A DNA stretch of 64,000 nt from Kibdelosporangium sp. MJ126-NF4 (GCF_000826545.1 NZ_CDME01000012.1:62001-126000); one strand, 5' to 3'; positions 9,200 to 17,942 are shown, numbered from the stretch's first letter. Numbers and translations are program-made. The notes: generated from the sequence alone by a model not told the origin.

Positions 9200-9904
9200 A
9201 TGTACGAGAACACCAGCGCGGCCGACCTGTACGACATCCTCTACCAGGACCGCAAGGACTACCGAGCCGAGGCGGACCTGGTCGCGGGACTCGTCCGGTC
9301 GCGGAAACCGGCTGCCGAGTCACTGCTGGACGTGGCCTGCGGCACCGGAATCCACCTCCAGGCGTTCGCGGACCTGTTCCGGCACGTCGAAGGAGTCGAC
9401 CTGGCCGAGCCGATGATCGAGATCGCCCGTCGGCGGCTGCCGAACGTCCCGGTCAACCACGGTGACATGCGAGAGCTCGGTCTCGACCGCGAGTTCGACG
9501 CCATCGTGTGCATGTTCAGCTCCATCGGCTACCTGTCGACGACGTCCGATCTGGACAAGGCGCTGAGCAGCATGGCACGGCACCTGTCGCCGGGTGGCGT
9601 CGTGGTGATCGAACCGTGGTACTTCCCGGACACCTTCCTCGACGGCCACGTCTCCGGGCACACCGTCACCAAGGACAACCGCACCATCAGCCGGGTCTCG
9701 CACTCCACGCGGGACGGCAACGCCACCCGGATGGAGATCCACTACGTGACGGCGGACGGAGCGTCCGGCGTGCACCACCGCAGTGAGATCGACCGGCTCA
9801 CCCTGTTCGGCCGGGCCGACTACGAGGCGGCTTTCACCAGGGCCGGTCTGCGTCCGAAATTCATCGAAATAGCACGAAAGCCTGGCTTCTTCGTGGGGCA
9901 GTGA
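9200..9904 (+). CDS. DesVI/TylM1-like aminosugar N,N-dimethyltransferase
   Basis: This SAM-dependent class I methyltransferase (234 aa) strongly resembles DesVI/TylM1, which doubly methylate the amino group of dTDP-amino-6-deoxyhexoses. The visible pattern is MYEN..ADLYD at the N-terminus, LDVACGTGIHLQAFADLF (SAM motif I), GDMRELGLDREFDAIVCMF (motifs II/III) and HLSPGGVVVIEPWYFPDTFLD. ATG at 9200 is chosen because CGGAG is 8 nt upstream and homologues begin MYE. In-frame ATGs at 9176 and 9185 are possible. It closes the polyketide region and, with the aminotransferase, predicts a dimethylamino sugar. Confidence 0.92.
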   Translation: MYENTSAADLYDILYQDRKDYRAEADLVAGLVRSRKPAAESLLDVACGTGIHLQAFADLFRHVEGVDLAEPMIEIARRRLPNVPVNHGDMRELGLDREFDAIVCMFSSIGYLSTTSDLDKALSSMARHLSPGGVVVIEPWYFPDTFLDGHVSGHTVTKDNRTISRVSHSTRDGNATRMEIHYVTADGASGVHHRSEIDRLTLFGRADYEAAFTRAGLRPKFIEIARKPGFFVGQ

Positions 9905-10055
9905 GAGTGCGCGACCACCTCGAGTGACCCTCAAGCGAGCTATACGCCCCGCCTTCAGGCCGGACTGCGATCGTCCTTCACAGGTCGGGACAGGCAAATC
10001 TTGGGGGTCGTCCCGACATTCGACTCTCCCCAGCGCCACGAAAAGGGATTGGACA

Positions 10056-11111
10056 ATGACACTGACTGGTACTCGTACCAAACCACTGGCGAAACTGCTC
10101 GTCATGGCGGCCACGATCGCCACTGTCGCCGTCGCCGCCCCGGCGAGTGCGGACTCGGATGCGGCCGGCGGCCGGACCAAGGATCTGGGCACCCTGCCCG
10201 GTGGCAACCTCAGCTGGGCATACGGGATCAACGAGGGTGGTGTCGTCACCGGCTACTCCGAGGACGCCAGCGGCAAGTCCCACGCCGTGCGCTGGGACCG
10301 CAGCGGGAAGATCAGCGACCTCGGCCTGCTGCCCGGCTACGCCGAGAGCATGGGATTCACGATCAACAACTCGGGTGTTGTCGCCGGGCGGGCCTACAAC
10401 GGGCACGTGACCTCGGAGCGCGCCACGGTGTGGGACGCCGCGGGCACGATCAAGGAACTGCCCACGCTGCCCGGTGCCAAGCTCAACCGGTCGTACGCGC
10501 TCAACGACCACGGGACCGTCGTCGGCGTCTCCAGCAACTCGTTGAACGTGTTCCAGGCCGTGCGCTGGAACACCGACGGCACGCTGACCAAGCTGCGCGG
10601 CCCGCAGGCCGGTGAGCCGTTCAGCGGGGCGAGCTGGGTCAACATCCACGGTGTCACGTCCGGGTTCTGGGGCACCGAGGCCCTGTTGTGGGGCCCGGAA
10701 GCGGACCCGACGCCCCGGGTGCTGGAGAACCTGACCCTGGCGTCCGGCCCGACCATCGACAAGGCGTACGCGGTCAACGACAACGGGCTCGCCGTCGGCG
10801 CAGCGGTCGACAAGGGCGCGTTCAGCCACCCGGTCCGGTGGACCAAAGAAGGCAAGGTCAGTGAGCTCAAGCTGCTGCCGGGCGACGTCGGCGGCGCGGC
10901 GTACGGAATCAGCAACGACGGATACATCAACGGTTATTCGATGAACGCGGTCGGCGTGCACCGTGCCGTGCGGTGGAGCCCGGACGGAACCATCGCGCTG
11001 TTGGTCGATGTCACCGTGCCCAGCGAAGGTTACATGATCAATGAAAGCAGCACGGTGGTCGGCGTGACGACCACGCGCAACAACAAGATCCACGCGGCCG
11101 TGTGGCGGTAA
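10056..11111 (+). CDS. secreted HAF-repeat protein 1 (seven repeats)
   Basis: A 351-residue exported protein of the HAF extracellular repeat family, of unknown function. A Sec signal peptide ends near residue 32 (VAAPASA). The mature part is seven repeats of about 45 residues following the pattern LG-LPG-S-AYxIN-GxVVG-S-HAVRW. Repeat 4 is shortened and irregular. Seven repeats with alternating beta strands suggest a seven-bladed propeller, which is my inference. The start has AAAAGGGA upstream. It is a paralogue of the three tandem genes at 14.3-17.4 kb but stands alone, about 3.2 kb from them. Nothing in the sequence shows an enzyme active site. Confidence 0.85.
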   Translation: MTLTGTRTKPLAKLLVMAATIATVAVAAPASADSDAAGGRTKDLGTLPGGNLSWAYGINEGGVVTGYSEDASGKSHAVRWDRSGKISDLGLLPGYAESMGFTINNSGVVAGRAYNGHVTSERATVWDAAGTIKELPTLPGAKLNRSYALNDHGTVVGVSSNSLNVFQAVRWNTDGTLTKLRGPQAGEPFSGASWVNIHGVTSGFWGTEALLWGPEADPTPRVLENLTLASGPTIDKAYAVNDNGLAVGAAVDKGAFSHPVRWTKEGKVSELKLLPGDVGGAAYGISNDGYINGYSMNAVGVHRAVRWSPDGTIALLVDVTVPSEGYMINESSTVVGVTTTRNNKIHAAVWR

Positions 11112-11173
11112 AGCCGATTGCCTGACGGGTGGCCCGGACTGTGCGGGCCACCCGTTTCCCGCACATAGCGTAG

Positions 11174-11204
11174 TTGACCTAAACCTAGGTTTAAGTCCTA
11201 CAGT
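11174..11204 (+). promoter_or_regulatory. promoter with internal operator for the NmrA-like gene
   Basis: TTGACC (11174-11179) and TACAGT (11199-11204) look like -35 and -10 elements with a 19-bp spacer. The spacer contains the perfect palindrome AAACCTAGGTTT (11181-11192), positioned to let a repressor block the polymerase. The MarR gene downstream at 12188 is the nearest candidate regulator, but this is only a guess. Confidence 0.5.
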
Positions 11205-11247
11205 CCGAGCATCTGACTAACGAGGAAATGCCAGGGGAGAGATCGCT

Positions 11248-12090
11248 TTGACCAACAGCAAGATCGTTCTTGTGACGGGTGCGACGGGCAACCAGGGTGG
11301 GGCCACCGCACGTCACCTGTTGTCCCGTGGCTGGACGGTGCACGCGCTTGTCCGTGACACGGAGAAGCCCGCAGCCCAGGAACTCAAGGAACTGGGTGCC
11401 GTGCTCGTCAAGGGGGACCTCGAGGACCCCGCTTCCCTGAGTGCCGCAGTCAAGGGCGTGTACGGCGTGTTCAGCGTCCAGGCGCTGGCCCACGAACCCG
11501 AGACGCTGGTCGCGGAAGTCAAGCAGGGCAAGGCCATCGCCGACGCGGCCAAGCAGGCCGGAGTCAGCCACTTCGTCTACTCCTCGGTCGGCGGCGCGGA
11601 ACGCGAGACCGGCATCGACCACTTCGAGAGCAAAGCCGAGATCGAGCGGCACATCCTCGCCATCGGCCTGCCCGCGACGATCCTGCGGCCGGTGTTCTTC
11701 ATGAACAACCTGCTGTACTTCCAGCCGCCCGAGTCGGGCGAGTGGGTGCTCGCGCTGCCGCTCGACCCGAACAGGCCGATGCAGATGATCGCCAGTGACG
11801 ACATCGGCCACTTCGCCGCGGATGCCTTCGACAAGCCGGAGGAGTTCATCGGCAAGCAGATCGAGCTCGCCGGTGACGAGATCGCCTTCCCCGCCGTTGC
11901 CGACCTCTTCACGAAGATCACCGGCATCCAGACGCGCTTCGATCCGCAGCCGATCGAGGAGCGCATGTTCGAGTGGTTCGTCGAGAGCGGCTACCAGGCC
12001 GACATCCCGGCACTGCGCAAGCAGCACTCGAAACTGCTGACGCTGGAGCAGTTCCTGAGCACGCGGATGGCGCCCGTGGCCACAAGCTGA
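11248..12090 (+). CDS. NmrA/HSCARG-like NAD(P)-binding protein
   Basis: An atypical short-chain dehydrogenase-fold protein (280 aa) of the NmrA family, members of which sense NADP(H) or reduce quinones. The Rossmann motif is GATGNQGGATA at residues 11-21, followed by the strand ending in RD that favours NADPH. The YSSVGG motif takes the place of the catalytic YxxxK, which is absent, as in NmrA-like sensors. The start is TTG at 11248, with AGGGGAG a few bases upstream. A strong hairpin follows at 12105-12152. The palindromic promoter suggests inducible expression. Confidence 0.88.
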   Translation: MTNSKIVLVTGATGNQGGATARHLLSRGWTVHALVRDTEKPAAQELKELGAVLVKGDLEDPASLSAAVKGVYGVFSVQALAHEPETLVAEVKQGKAIADAAKQAGVSHFVYSSVGGAERETGIDHFESKAEIERHILAIGLPATILRPVFFMNNLLYFQPPESGEWVLALPLDPNRPMQMIASDDIGHFAADAFDKPEEFIGKQIELAGDEIAFPAVADLFTKITGIQTRFDPQPIEERMFEWFVESGYQADIPALRKQHSKLLTLEQFLSTRMAPVATS

Positions 12091-12104
12091 CCCGGGGCTT
12101 CTGT

Positions 12105-12152
12105 CTCATGGGTGCTTCGGGCGGGCTACGGCTCGCCGGAAGCACCCATGAG
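12105..12152. terminator. long hairpin terminator after the NmrA-like gene
   Basis: CTCATGGGTGCTTC (from 12105) pairs perfectly with GAAGCACCCATGAG (to 12152), with an inner GGCG/CGCC stem, about 18 bp in all. It lies 14 bp after the stop and before the MarR gene. There is no U-tract, which is common for actinomycete terminators. Confidence 0.7.
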
Positions 12153-12187
12153 GGCTGCCGGGAACAGGTGGCGAGTTACCCTGCCGC

Positions 12188-12685
12188 ATGCGCCGTCCGA
12201 TCCCGCGAGAGTCCCGCGACCCGGCCGAGTCCACAGTGCACGTGGCCGAGGCGCCGATCGGCTCGGCGCTGCTGCGACTGGTCCGAGCACACCACCGGCT
12301 CGGCACGAGCCTGCTCGCCGAGATCGGTCTCGCCCCGCCGCAGGAACTGATTCTGCTGCGCCTCGAAGAATACGGGACACTTCCGCAAAGCGATATTGTT
12401 CGATTTCTCAACCGGGACCGTTCAACGGTCAGTACAACACTCCAGGCGATGGAACGAGCCGGGCTGATCGTCCGCACACCCTCGCCCACTGACCGACGTG
12501 CACTCGACGCGACCATAACAAAAGCGGGTCATGCGCTCTGCCCGGCGATCAGAGACGCCTGGGCTCGACTGGAAGAAATGTCTTTCGGGCATTTGAGCGC
12601 CACCGCACGCACCGCCCTTGTCAGGGCGATGAGCGCGTCAAGAGACGCGCTCGTCGAATCCGCCCTGCGACAACGGGGGAATTAG
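12188..12685 (+). CDS. MarR-family transcriptional regulator
   Basis: A dimeric winged-helix regulator of 165 residues. The winged HTH spans about residues 55-115: helix LPQSDIVRFLNRDRSTVSTTLQAMERAGL, followed by the wing RTPSPTDRRALDATIT with the conserved DxR of MarR wings. Effector helices flank it. It ends 4 bp inside the convergent PPOX gene. No obvious ribosome site precedes the ATG at 12188. Its target is unknown. The palindrome in the NmrA-like promoter 1 kb upstream is one possibility. Confidence 0.88.
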   Translation: MRRPIPRESRDPAESTVHVAEAPIGSALLRLVRAHHRLGTSLLAEIGLAPPQELILLRLEEYGTLPQSDIVRFLNRDRSTVSTTLQAMERAGLIVRTPSPTDRRALDATITKAGHALCPAIRDAWARLEEMSFGHLSATARTALVRAMSASRDALVESALRQRGN

Positions 12686-13089
12686 GTCCGGACGTTGCGG
12701 GCCTTCGTCGTCCGGTCAGCCGGGTCCACCGCGCCCCACACCACGATCCGCGTCGGACGGATCCGGATCGTGTCGTTGTAGTGGCCGTCGTCCCGAGGCG
12801 TCTGACCAGGGATCGCCTCGGCGGCGCCGCGGATCTCGACGCCCCGCACCGTCCACGGGTCCTGCGACGCGAGGTCGTCGACGACCAGCGCCACCCGTGG
12901 ATCGGCCAGAATGTTCCGCCATTTCTGGGTGTCCCTGTTCGAGTACCCGCCGATATCGATCGTGCCCAATTCCGTGTTGACACTGAACGTGACCGGCCGG
13001 TTCTGCGGATCACCGGACGGGCCGATTGTGGCAAGCCGCCCGAGCGGCTGCCCCTGCAGGTACTCGAGCTCGTGTTCGGTGAACGGCAT
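12682..13089 (-). CDS. PPOX-class F420-dependent oxidoreductase
   Basis: This split beta-barrel flavin/F420-binding protein (135 aa) belongs to the pyridoxamine 5'-phosphate oxidase superfamily. The N-terminus (MPFTEHELEYLQGQPLGRLATIG) and the SVNTELGTIDIGGYSNRDTQKWRNI segment are typical of the mycobacterial/actinomycete F420-dependent branch. It probably reduces an unsaturated small molecule. The substrate is unknown. Start ATG at 13089 follows GAGGGGAAG. The longer open frame to 13233 overlaps the divergent luciferase-like gene and is discounted. It is convergent with the MarR gene and overlaps its end by 4 bp. Confidence 0.88.
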   Translation of the reverse strand: MPFTEHELEYLQGQPLGRLATIGPSGDPQNRPVTFSVNTELGTIDIGGYSNRDTQKWRNILADPRVALVVDDLASQDPWTVRGVEIRGAAEAIPGQTPRDDGHYNDTIRIRPTRIVVWGAVDPADRTTKARNVRT

Positions 13090-13227
13090 GAGGTTTCTTC
13101 CCCTCTGTTTCCACGGTTTTCGCACCCCATTTCTACCACATAAACGAACGGCCGAGCCATCCTGGACCAACACTCCAGGGCGCGACCGTACGGTGCCGGT
13201 CAAAGTACTCGCGAGGGAGTCGTTGGC

Positions 13228-14268
13228 ATGCATCTGTCAGTACTCGACCAGTCGCCGGTGCCGTCGGGCTCGACCCCGGCGGACGCGCTGCGGCACAGCC
13301 TGGATCTGGCCGTCCTCGCCGACCGCCTCGGTTATCACCGTTACTGGTGCGCCGAGCACCACGCGTCGGTCTTCCAGGCAGGCGCCGCGCCGGAGATCAT
13401 GATCGGCCAGATCCTGGCCCGGACCTCGGGGATCCGGGTGGGCTCCGGCGGTGTCCTGCTGCCCTACTACAGCCCGTACCGGGTCGCCGAGGTCTTCCGC
13501 GTGCTGCACGCGTTGTACCCCGACCGGGTCGATCTCGGTGTCGGCAAGGCACACCTGTCCAAAGTGCCGGTCGTCGAGGCGCTGCGCAGGGACGCGGCCG
13601 TCCCCGGCGCCGGGGACGACTTCACCGACAAGGTCCAGGAGCTGCGCACCTTCATCCTCGGCGAGGACTTCCCGCCAGGGCACCCGTTCGCGGGCCTGCG
13701 CCCCTCCCCCGCCATGCCGGGCGCGCCCGACGTGTGGATCCTCGGCTCGAGCCGCTCGAGCGCCCAGTCCTCCGGCGCACTCGGCTTTCCCTACGTGTAC
13801 GCCCATTTCCTCGGCCCGGACCACACAGCCGAGGCGGCGCGCGTCTACCGCGAGTCGTTCGTGCCGCACCAGGACGGTGACTCGCCGCGGTTCATCCTCG
13901 GCATCGGCGTCTACTGCGCCGACACCGAGGCCGAGGCACACGCGTTGTTCGCCAGCCACCGGCTGTTCCGGCACCGGATGGCCAACGGCGTGCTGGCGCA
14001 GGTTCCCTCGCCACAGCAGGCGATCGACGAACTCGGCCGGGACGTGGCGCTGATGGCCGACCCCGGCGACGCCGACCCGGAGGAGCACTCGGCGTGGGTG
14101 CGTAACGCCGTCGGTTCACCGGAGCAGGTCAGCAGGCGCATCACCGAACTGGCGGACGTGTCCGGCGCCGAGGAAGTGATCCTGGTGAATTCGATCCACG
14201 ACCACAAGGCGCGGTTGCGGTGTTACGAGCTGCTCGCCGACTCCTTCGACCTGACTCCGCGCACCTAA
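13228..14268 (+). CDS. LLM-class flavin-dependent oxidoreductase (MsnO8-like)
   Basis: A bacterial-luciferase-like TIM-barrel monooxygenase (346 aa) that uses FMNH2 or F420H2. The family signatures are LDQSPVPSG at the N-terminus, YWCAEHHA, SGGVLLPYYSPYRVAEVFRVL, DRVDLGVGK and WILGSS. These match the MsnO8-type subgroup often annotated as alkanal monooxygenase-like. The ATG at 13228 follows GAGGGAG. It sits divergently beside an F420-type oxidoreductase. The substrate is unknown. Confidence 0.9.
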   Translation: MHLSVLDQSPVPSGSTPADALRHSLDLAVLADRLGYHRYWCAEHHASVFQAGAAPEIMIGQILARTSGIRVGSGGVLLPYYSPYRVAEVFRVLHALYPDRVDLGVGKAHLSKVPVVEALRRDAAVPGAGDDFTDKVQELRTFILGEDFPPGHPFAGLRPSPAMPGAPDVWILGSSRSSAQSSGALGFPYVYAHFLGPDHTAEAARVYRESFVPHQDGDSPRFILGIGVYCADTEAEAHALFASHRLFRHRMANGVLAQVPSPQQAIDELGRDVALMADPGDADPEEHSAWVRNAVGSPEQVSRRITELADVSGAEEVILVNSIHDHKARLRCYELLADSFDLTPRT

Positions 14269-14305
14269 CGGCGGCACTAGTGACCGGCCCACTCGAAAGG
14301 AAAGT

Positions 14306-15358
14306 ATGCGCAGCAACCAGAAATCCCGGCGCCGGAGGGCGACACGCTGCCTCGGCGTCGCTGCCCTCTCGGCCACACTGGCTTTCGGCGGCACCGTTCC
14401 GGTGTGGGCGGCGGTGCCGGTGACCGACCTGGGCGTGTTACCCGGCGGCGCGACGAGCGGCGCCTATTCGATCAGCGACCGGGGTGTCGTGGTCGGGTAC
14501 TCCAGCACGGCATCGGGCTCGGCCCGCGCGGTCCGGTGGGATCGCGGCGGCAGGATCACCGACCTCGGCGCACTACCGGGTGACACGGACAGCACGGCGT
14601 TCTCGGTGAACAGCAGCGGCACGGTCGTCGGCCGATCCGTGGTTCCCGGGCAGCACAACCGGGCCGTGCGGTGGGACCGTGACGGACGGATCACCGAACT
14701 GCCCGGCGTGCCGGGTTCCACCATCGCCAGGGGATACTCGATCAACGACCGCGGTGTCACGGCGGGGATCTCGATCGCCGGGGACGGCCTGTTCCACGCC
14801 ATGCGGTGGGGCCAGGGCGATTCGGCCACCGAGCTGCCCCCGCTGCCCGGCGACACCTCGGCCGGTGCGGGGTGGGTCAACGAGGGCAACACCGTCGCCG
14901 GGTTCTCCAAGACAGCCGCGGGGGTGTCCAGGGCGGTGCTCTGGAGCTCGACGGGCGCGGTGCGACAGCTCGCGGATCTGCCGGGCGACAGCTCATCCCA
15001 GGCAAGCGCGATCAACGATTCCGGTGTCGCGGTGGGCAATTCCTACTCGGCGACAGGCATATCCCACGCCGTGCGCTGGAGCACTGACGGCAGGCGAATC
15101 AGCGCCCTCCCGACCCTGCCGGGTGACGTCGCCAGTGCGGCGTACGCCGTCAACAACCGGGGTTCGGTCGTCGGTTGGTCCAGCGGCGCGGACGGCGTGC
15201 GCCAAGCTGTCCGATGGAGCCCGTGGGGAACCGTGACACCGCTTGCCGCGGACGCGTCCGGCGCGTCCGAGGCGTACAGCATCGCCAACGACGGCACGGC
15301 AGCCGGTTCCCTGACCGCCACGGACAACAAGACCCACGCGGCTTTGTGGACAGACTGA
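14306..15358 (+). CDS. secreted HAF-repeat protein 2 (seven repeats)
   Basis: First of three tandem HAF paralogues, 350 residues. The signal peptide is Arg-rich (RRRRATRCLG) and ends at about residue 35 (VPVWA). Seven repeats of about 45 residues follow, each beginning near TDLG/TELP-LPGD and ending HAVRW or a variant. The last is shorter and ends at the C-terminus with HAALWTD. The start has GAAAGGAAAG upstream. The stop TGA overlaps the next start (TGATG), so expression is coupled. Function unknown. The even seven-fold repeat suggests a closed propeller outside the cell. Confidence 0.86.
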   Translation: MRSNQKSRRRRATRCLGVAALSATLAFGGTVPVWAAVPVTDLGVLPGGATSGAYSISDRGVVVGYSSTASGSARAVRWDRGGRITDLGALPGDTDSTAFSVNSSGTVVGRSVVPGQHNRAVRWDRDGRITELPGVPGSTIARGYSINDRGVTAGISIAGDGLFHAMRWGQGDSATELPPLPGDTSAGAGWVNEGNTVAGFSKTAAGVSRAVLWSSTGAVRQLADLPGDSSSQASAINDSGVAVGNSYSATGISHAVRWSTDGRRISALPTLPGDVASAAYAVNNRGSVVGWSSGADGVRQAVRWSPWGTVTPLAADASGASEAYSIANDGTAAGSLTATDNKTHAALWTD

Positions 15359-16365
15359 TGCGCTCCAGCATCATCGCGGCTGTCACGGTCACGATCACGC
15401 TGAGCGTCGGTACGACCAGTCCAGCCCTGGCCACCACACGCGGCACCGATCTCGGCACACTGCCGGGCGGAACTGTCAGCTGGGCGTATGGCATCAACGA
15501 CCTCGGAACCGTGGTCGGTTTCTCGAACTCGGCGAACGGCAAGAACCACGCGGTCCGCTGGAACCGGCGTGGCGCGGTGACAGACCTCGGAACATTGCCT
15601 GGGGACGACGAGAGCACCGCGTACACGTCGAACACCAGCGGTGTCGTGGTCGGCAGATCCTTTGTCGCGGGACAGAACCAGCGCGCGGTGCGGTGGGACC
15701 GCAGCGGCAGGGCCACCGAACTGTCCGGGCTGCCCGGCGCCACGATCAACCGCGCGTACGCGATCAACCAGCACGGCACGGCTGTCGGTTTCTCGGTGAC
15801 CGACGGCAGGCTCAACGCGCTGCGGTGGAGCCCGGACGGCGAGATCACCCGGTTGCTTCCACTGCCCGGGGACGTCGCGAGTGGGGCGGGCTGGATCAAC
15901 ACCCATCACACGGCGGTCGGCATCTCGATGGTGGCGGACGGCGAAACCCACGCGGTGCGCTGGAGCCCAGGCGCGAAAGTGACAGCGCTGGGGGCGTTGC
16001 CCGGCCATCACTGGAGCAAAGCGTTCTGTGTCAACGACAACGGTGTCGCAGTCGGCAGTTCGGCTGTGACAGCGGAGTCCGCGCCGCACGCGGTGCGCTG
16101 GAACCCGGACGGCACCATCACCCCGCTCGCGCCGCTGCCCGGCGATATCGGAGGCGCGGCATACGGCGTCAACGACAACGGGTGGGTCATCGGCTATTCG
16201 ACGACACCCGTCGGGATCTCCCGCGCAGTCAGGTGGAGCCCCCGTGGCGTCGTCACCGAGCTCGGCGGCAGCCCGAGCGAAGCGTTCGCGATCGCCGGAA
16301 ACGGCGCGGTGGTGGGCTTCTCAGCCGGTTCGGGAGCCACTCGCGCGACATTGTGGACAGACTGA
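15358..16365 (+). CDS. secreted HAF-repeat protein 3 (seven repeats)
   Basis: A 335-residue paralogue, translationally coupled to the previous gene through TGATG. The signal peptide ends at about residue 25 (SPALA). The seven repeats start at TDLGTLPGG and finish with RATLWTD, almost the same ending as protein 2. Repeat 4 contains AGWINTHH where protein 2 has AGWVNEGN, and repeat 6 contains GGAAYG as in protein 1. Equivalent blades therefore match across paralogues better than neighbouring blades do within one protein. There is no cysteine network or catalytic motif. Function unknown. Confidence 0.86.
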   Translation: MRSSIIAAVTVTITLSVGTTSPALATTRGTDLGTLPGGTVSWAYGINDLGTVVGFSNSANGKNHAVRWNRRGAVTDLGTLPGDDESTAYTSNTSGVVVGRSFVAGQNQRAVRWDRSGRATELSGLPGATINRAYAINQHGTAVGFSVTDGRLNALRWSPDGEITRLLPLPGDVASGAGWINTHHTAVGISMVADGETHAVRWSPGAKVTALGALPGHHWSKAFCVNDNGVAVGSSAVTAESAPHAVRWNPDGTITPLAPLPGDIGGAAYGVNDNGWVIGYSTTPVGISRAVRWSPRGVVTELGGSPSEAFAIAGNGAVVGFSAGSGATRATLWTD

Positions 16366-16380
16366 CGGAGAGGGACTGGA

Positions 16381-17424
16381 ATGAAGACGCTACGGAGATC
16401 TCTACGCGTCACAATCGCGACAGTGACAGTGACGACGATGGCTCTCGTCGCCACCGCACCGGCGAACGCGAGCGTCAAAGTCGCCGACCTGGGCACATTA
16501 CCCGGCGGCACAACGAGCGGCGGCTACGGGATCAACGACACGGGCACGGTCGTCGGATTCTCCGACAACGCCGGCGGAGCCAGACACGCGACCCGATGGG
16601 AACGCAACGGCCGGATCATCGACCTCGGCACCCTGCCCGGCGACAAGGGCAGCGAGGCCTACACCATCGACGAGCGCGGAACGACAGTGGTCGGCACGTC
16701 GTCGGTCGTCCCGCTGCAGAGTGAACGTGCCGTGCGATGGGACGGCAACGGTCGGATCACCGAGCTGCCAGGCCTTGCCGGGGCCACCGTCACCCGCGCG
16801 TACGTGATCAACGCCGAAGGCTCGATCGTCGGCATCTCGAGCACGCCAGAGGGCGTGCACCGGCCGGTGCGGTGGGACGCCACCGGCCGGATCAGCGAAC
16901 TGGCCACGGTCCCAGGCGACACAGCGGGCGGCGTCGGCGCGATCAACGACTGCGGTGACTCCATCGGCTACTCCGGCATGCCGGGAGGCATACTGCACGC
17001 ACTTCGCTGGAACCGCGCCGGTGTCTACACCAGACTGAGCCCACTGCGGGGAGACGACTCGGCACACGCCAGCTGGATCAACAACAGCGGCGTGGGCGTC
17101 GGCCATTCCTACAACGCGGGCCCGAACCCGGTGTACCGCGCGGTGCGCTGGTCCGCCGACGGGACGGTCCAGGAACTCAAGCCGCTGCCGGGACACATCG
17201 GCGGATCGGCGTGGGGAAACAACGACGCCGGTTTCAGCACCGGCTACTCGTACGGAACGGACGGCTCGACCCGCGCGGTGCGCTGGGCACCGGACGGCTC
17301 CGTAACCGACCTCGGCGGGATAGCTCCCGGCAACGCCGACGGCTTCCAGATCAACTCCTCAGGCCAGGTGGCGGGAATGTCCACGGCCGCTAACGGAAAA
17401 ACGCACGCGACCCGTTGGAAGTGA
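16381..17424 (+). CDS. secreted HAF-repeat protein 4 (seven repeats)
   Basis: Third tandem member, 347 residues, 15 bp after the previous stop with GGAGAGGGA as ribosome site. The signal peptide MKTLRRSLR... ends at about residue 30 (APANA). Seven repeats run from ADLGTLPGG to HATRWK. Repeats 2 and 5 carry one- or two-residue insertions (GTTVVG, GPNPVY). It ends just before the 1-kb repeat-rich non-coding region. Function is unknown. Co-expression with proteins 2 and 3 is very likely from the spacing. Confidence 0.86.
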   Translation: MKTLRRSLRVTIATVTVTTMALVATAPANASVKVADLGTLPGGTTSGGYGINDTGTVVGFSDNAGGARHATRWERNGRIIDLGTLPGDKGSEAYTIDERGTTVVGTSSVVPLQSERAVRWDGNGRITELPGLAGATVTRAYVINAEGSIVGISSTPEGVHRPVRWDATGRISELATVPGDTAGGVGAINDCGDSIGYSGMPGGILHALRWNRAGVYTRLSPLRGDDSAHASWINNSGVGVGHSYNAGPNPVYRAVRWSADGTVQELKPLPGHIGGSAWGNNDAGFSTGYSYGTDGSTRAVRWAPDGSVTDLGGIAPGNADGFQINSSGQVAGMSTAANGKTHATRWK

Positions 17425-17475
17425 CCACCCCGGCACACCACACCTCGTGAGCTGTTCAGGCCCTTGCGCGCATGA

Positions 17476-17758
17476 GGCCTTGCGCGCATAGCGCATGGGT
17501 GGGGTTCGTGGTTGGTTTCCTCCCGTATGGCCTGGGCGCAGCCACACCACGGCGTGTCGGGAGGTCGGCCCACGAAACTGGCGTGCCCAGCGCGAGGCGA
17601 TACCGACCTCCCGGCACGCCGTGGTTTCCTCCGGCAGGACATACGGGAGGGAACCGACCACGCCTCTCTACCACTGGACCCGGGAAGTCACGTGGGCAGA
17701 GCCAACCGGGTGGACAGACCACGGGTTGGTTTCCCTCTCGGCGGCCTGCCGTCCGGCG
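17476..17758 (+). repeat. long inverted repeat, left arm, with a 132-nt palindromic core
   Basis: The arm contains a core hairpin at 17519-17650, bounded by CCTCCCGTATG and CATACGGGAGG, whose inner stem pairs 17548-17568 with 17603-17623 around a 34-nt loop. The whole arm, including flanks with CCGGGAAGTCACGTGGG, reappears in reverse orientation at 17943-18218. Confidence 0.8.
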
Positions 17759-17942
17759 AGGACACGCAGTTCAAGCCACAAGCCAACCCGAGCGGCGGGA
17801 ACAAGCCCGACACGGCGGGCATCACAATCACGTCCCTGAGGCGGGCCTTCGGCGGTAACAGCACACAGAGTGGCGGCGGCACACACACGCGATGGCCGCG
17901 CTCACGTGTCAGCGGGGGAAGAGAGAAAAGAAAAAGATGCCT

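Noticed and set aside
10056..17424. HAF genes as fragments of one frameshifted gene
   Set aside because: Each has its own signal peptide, start, ribosome site or coupled start, and a full set of seven repeats.
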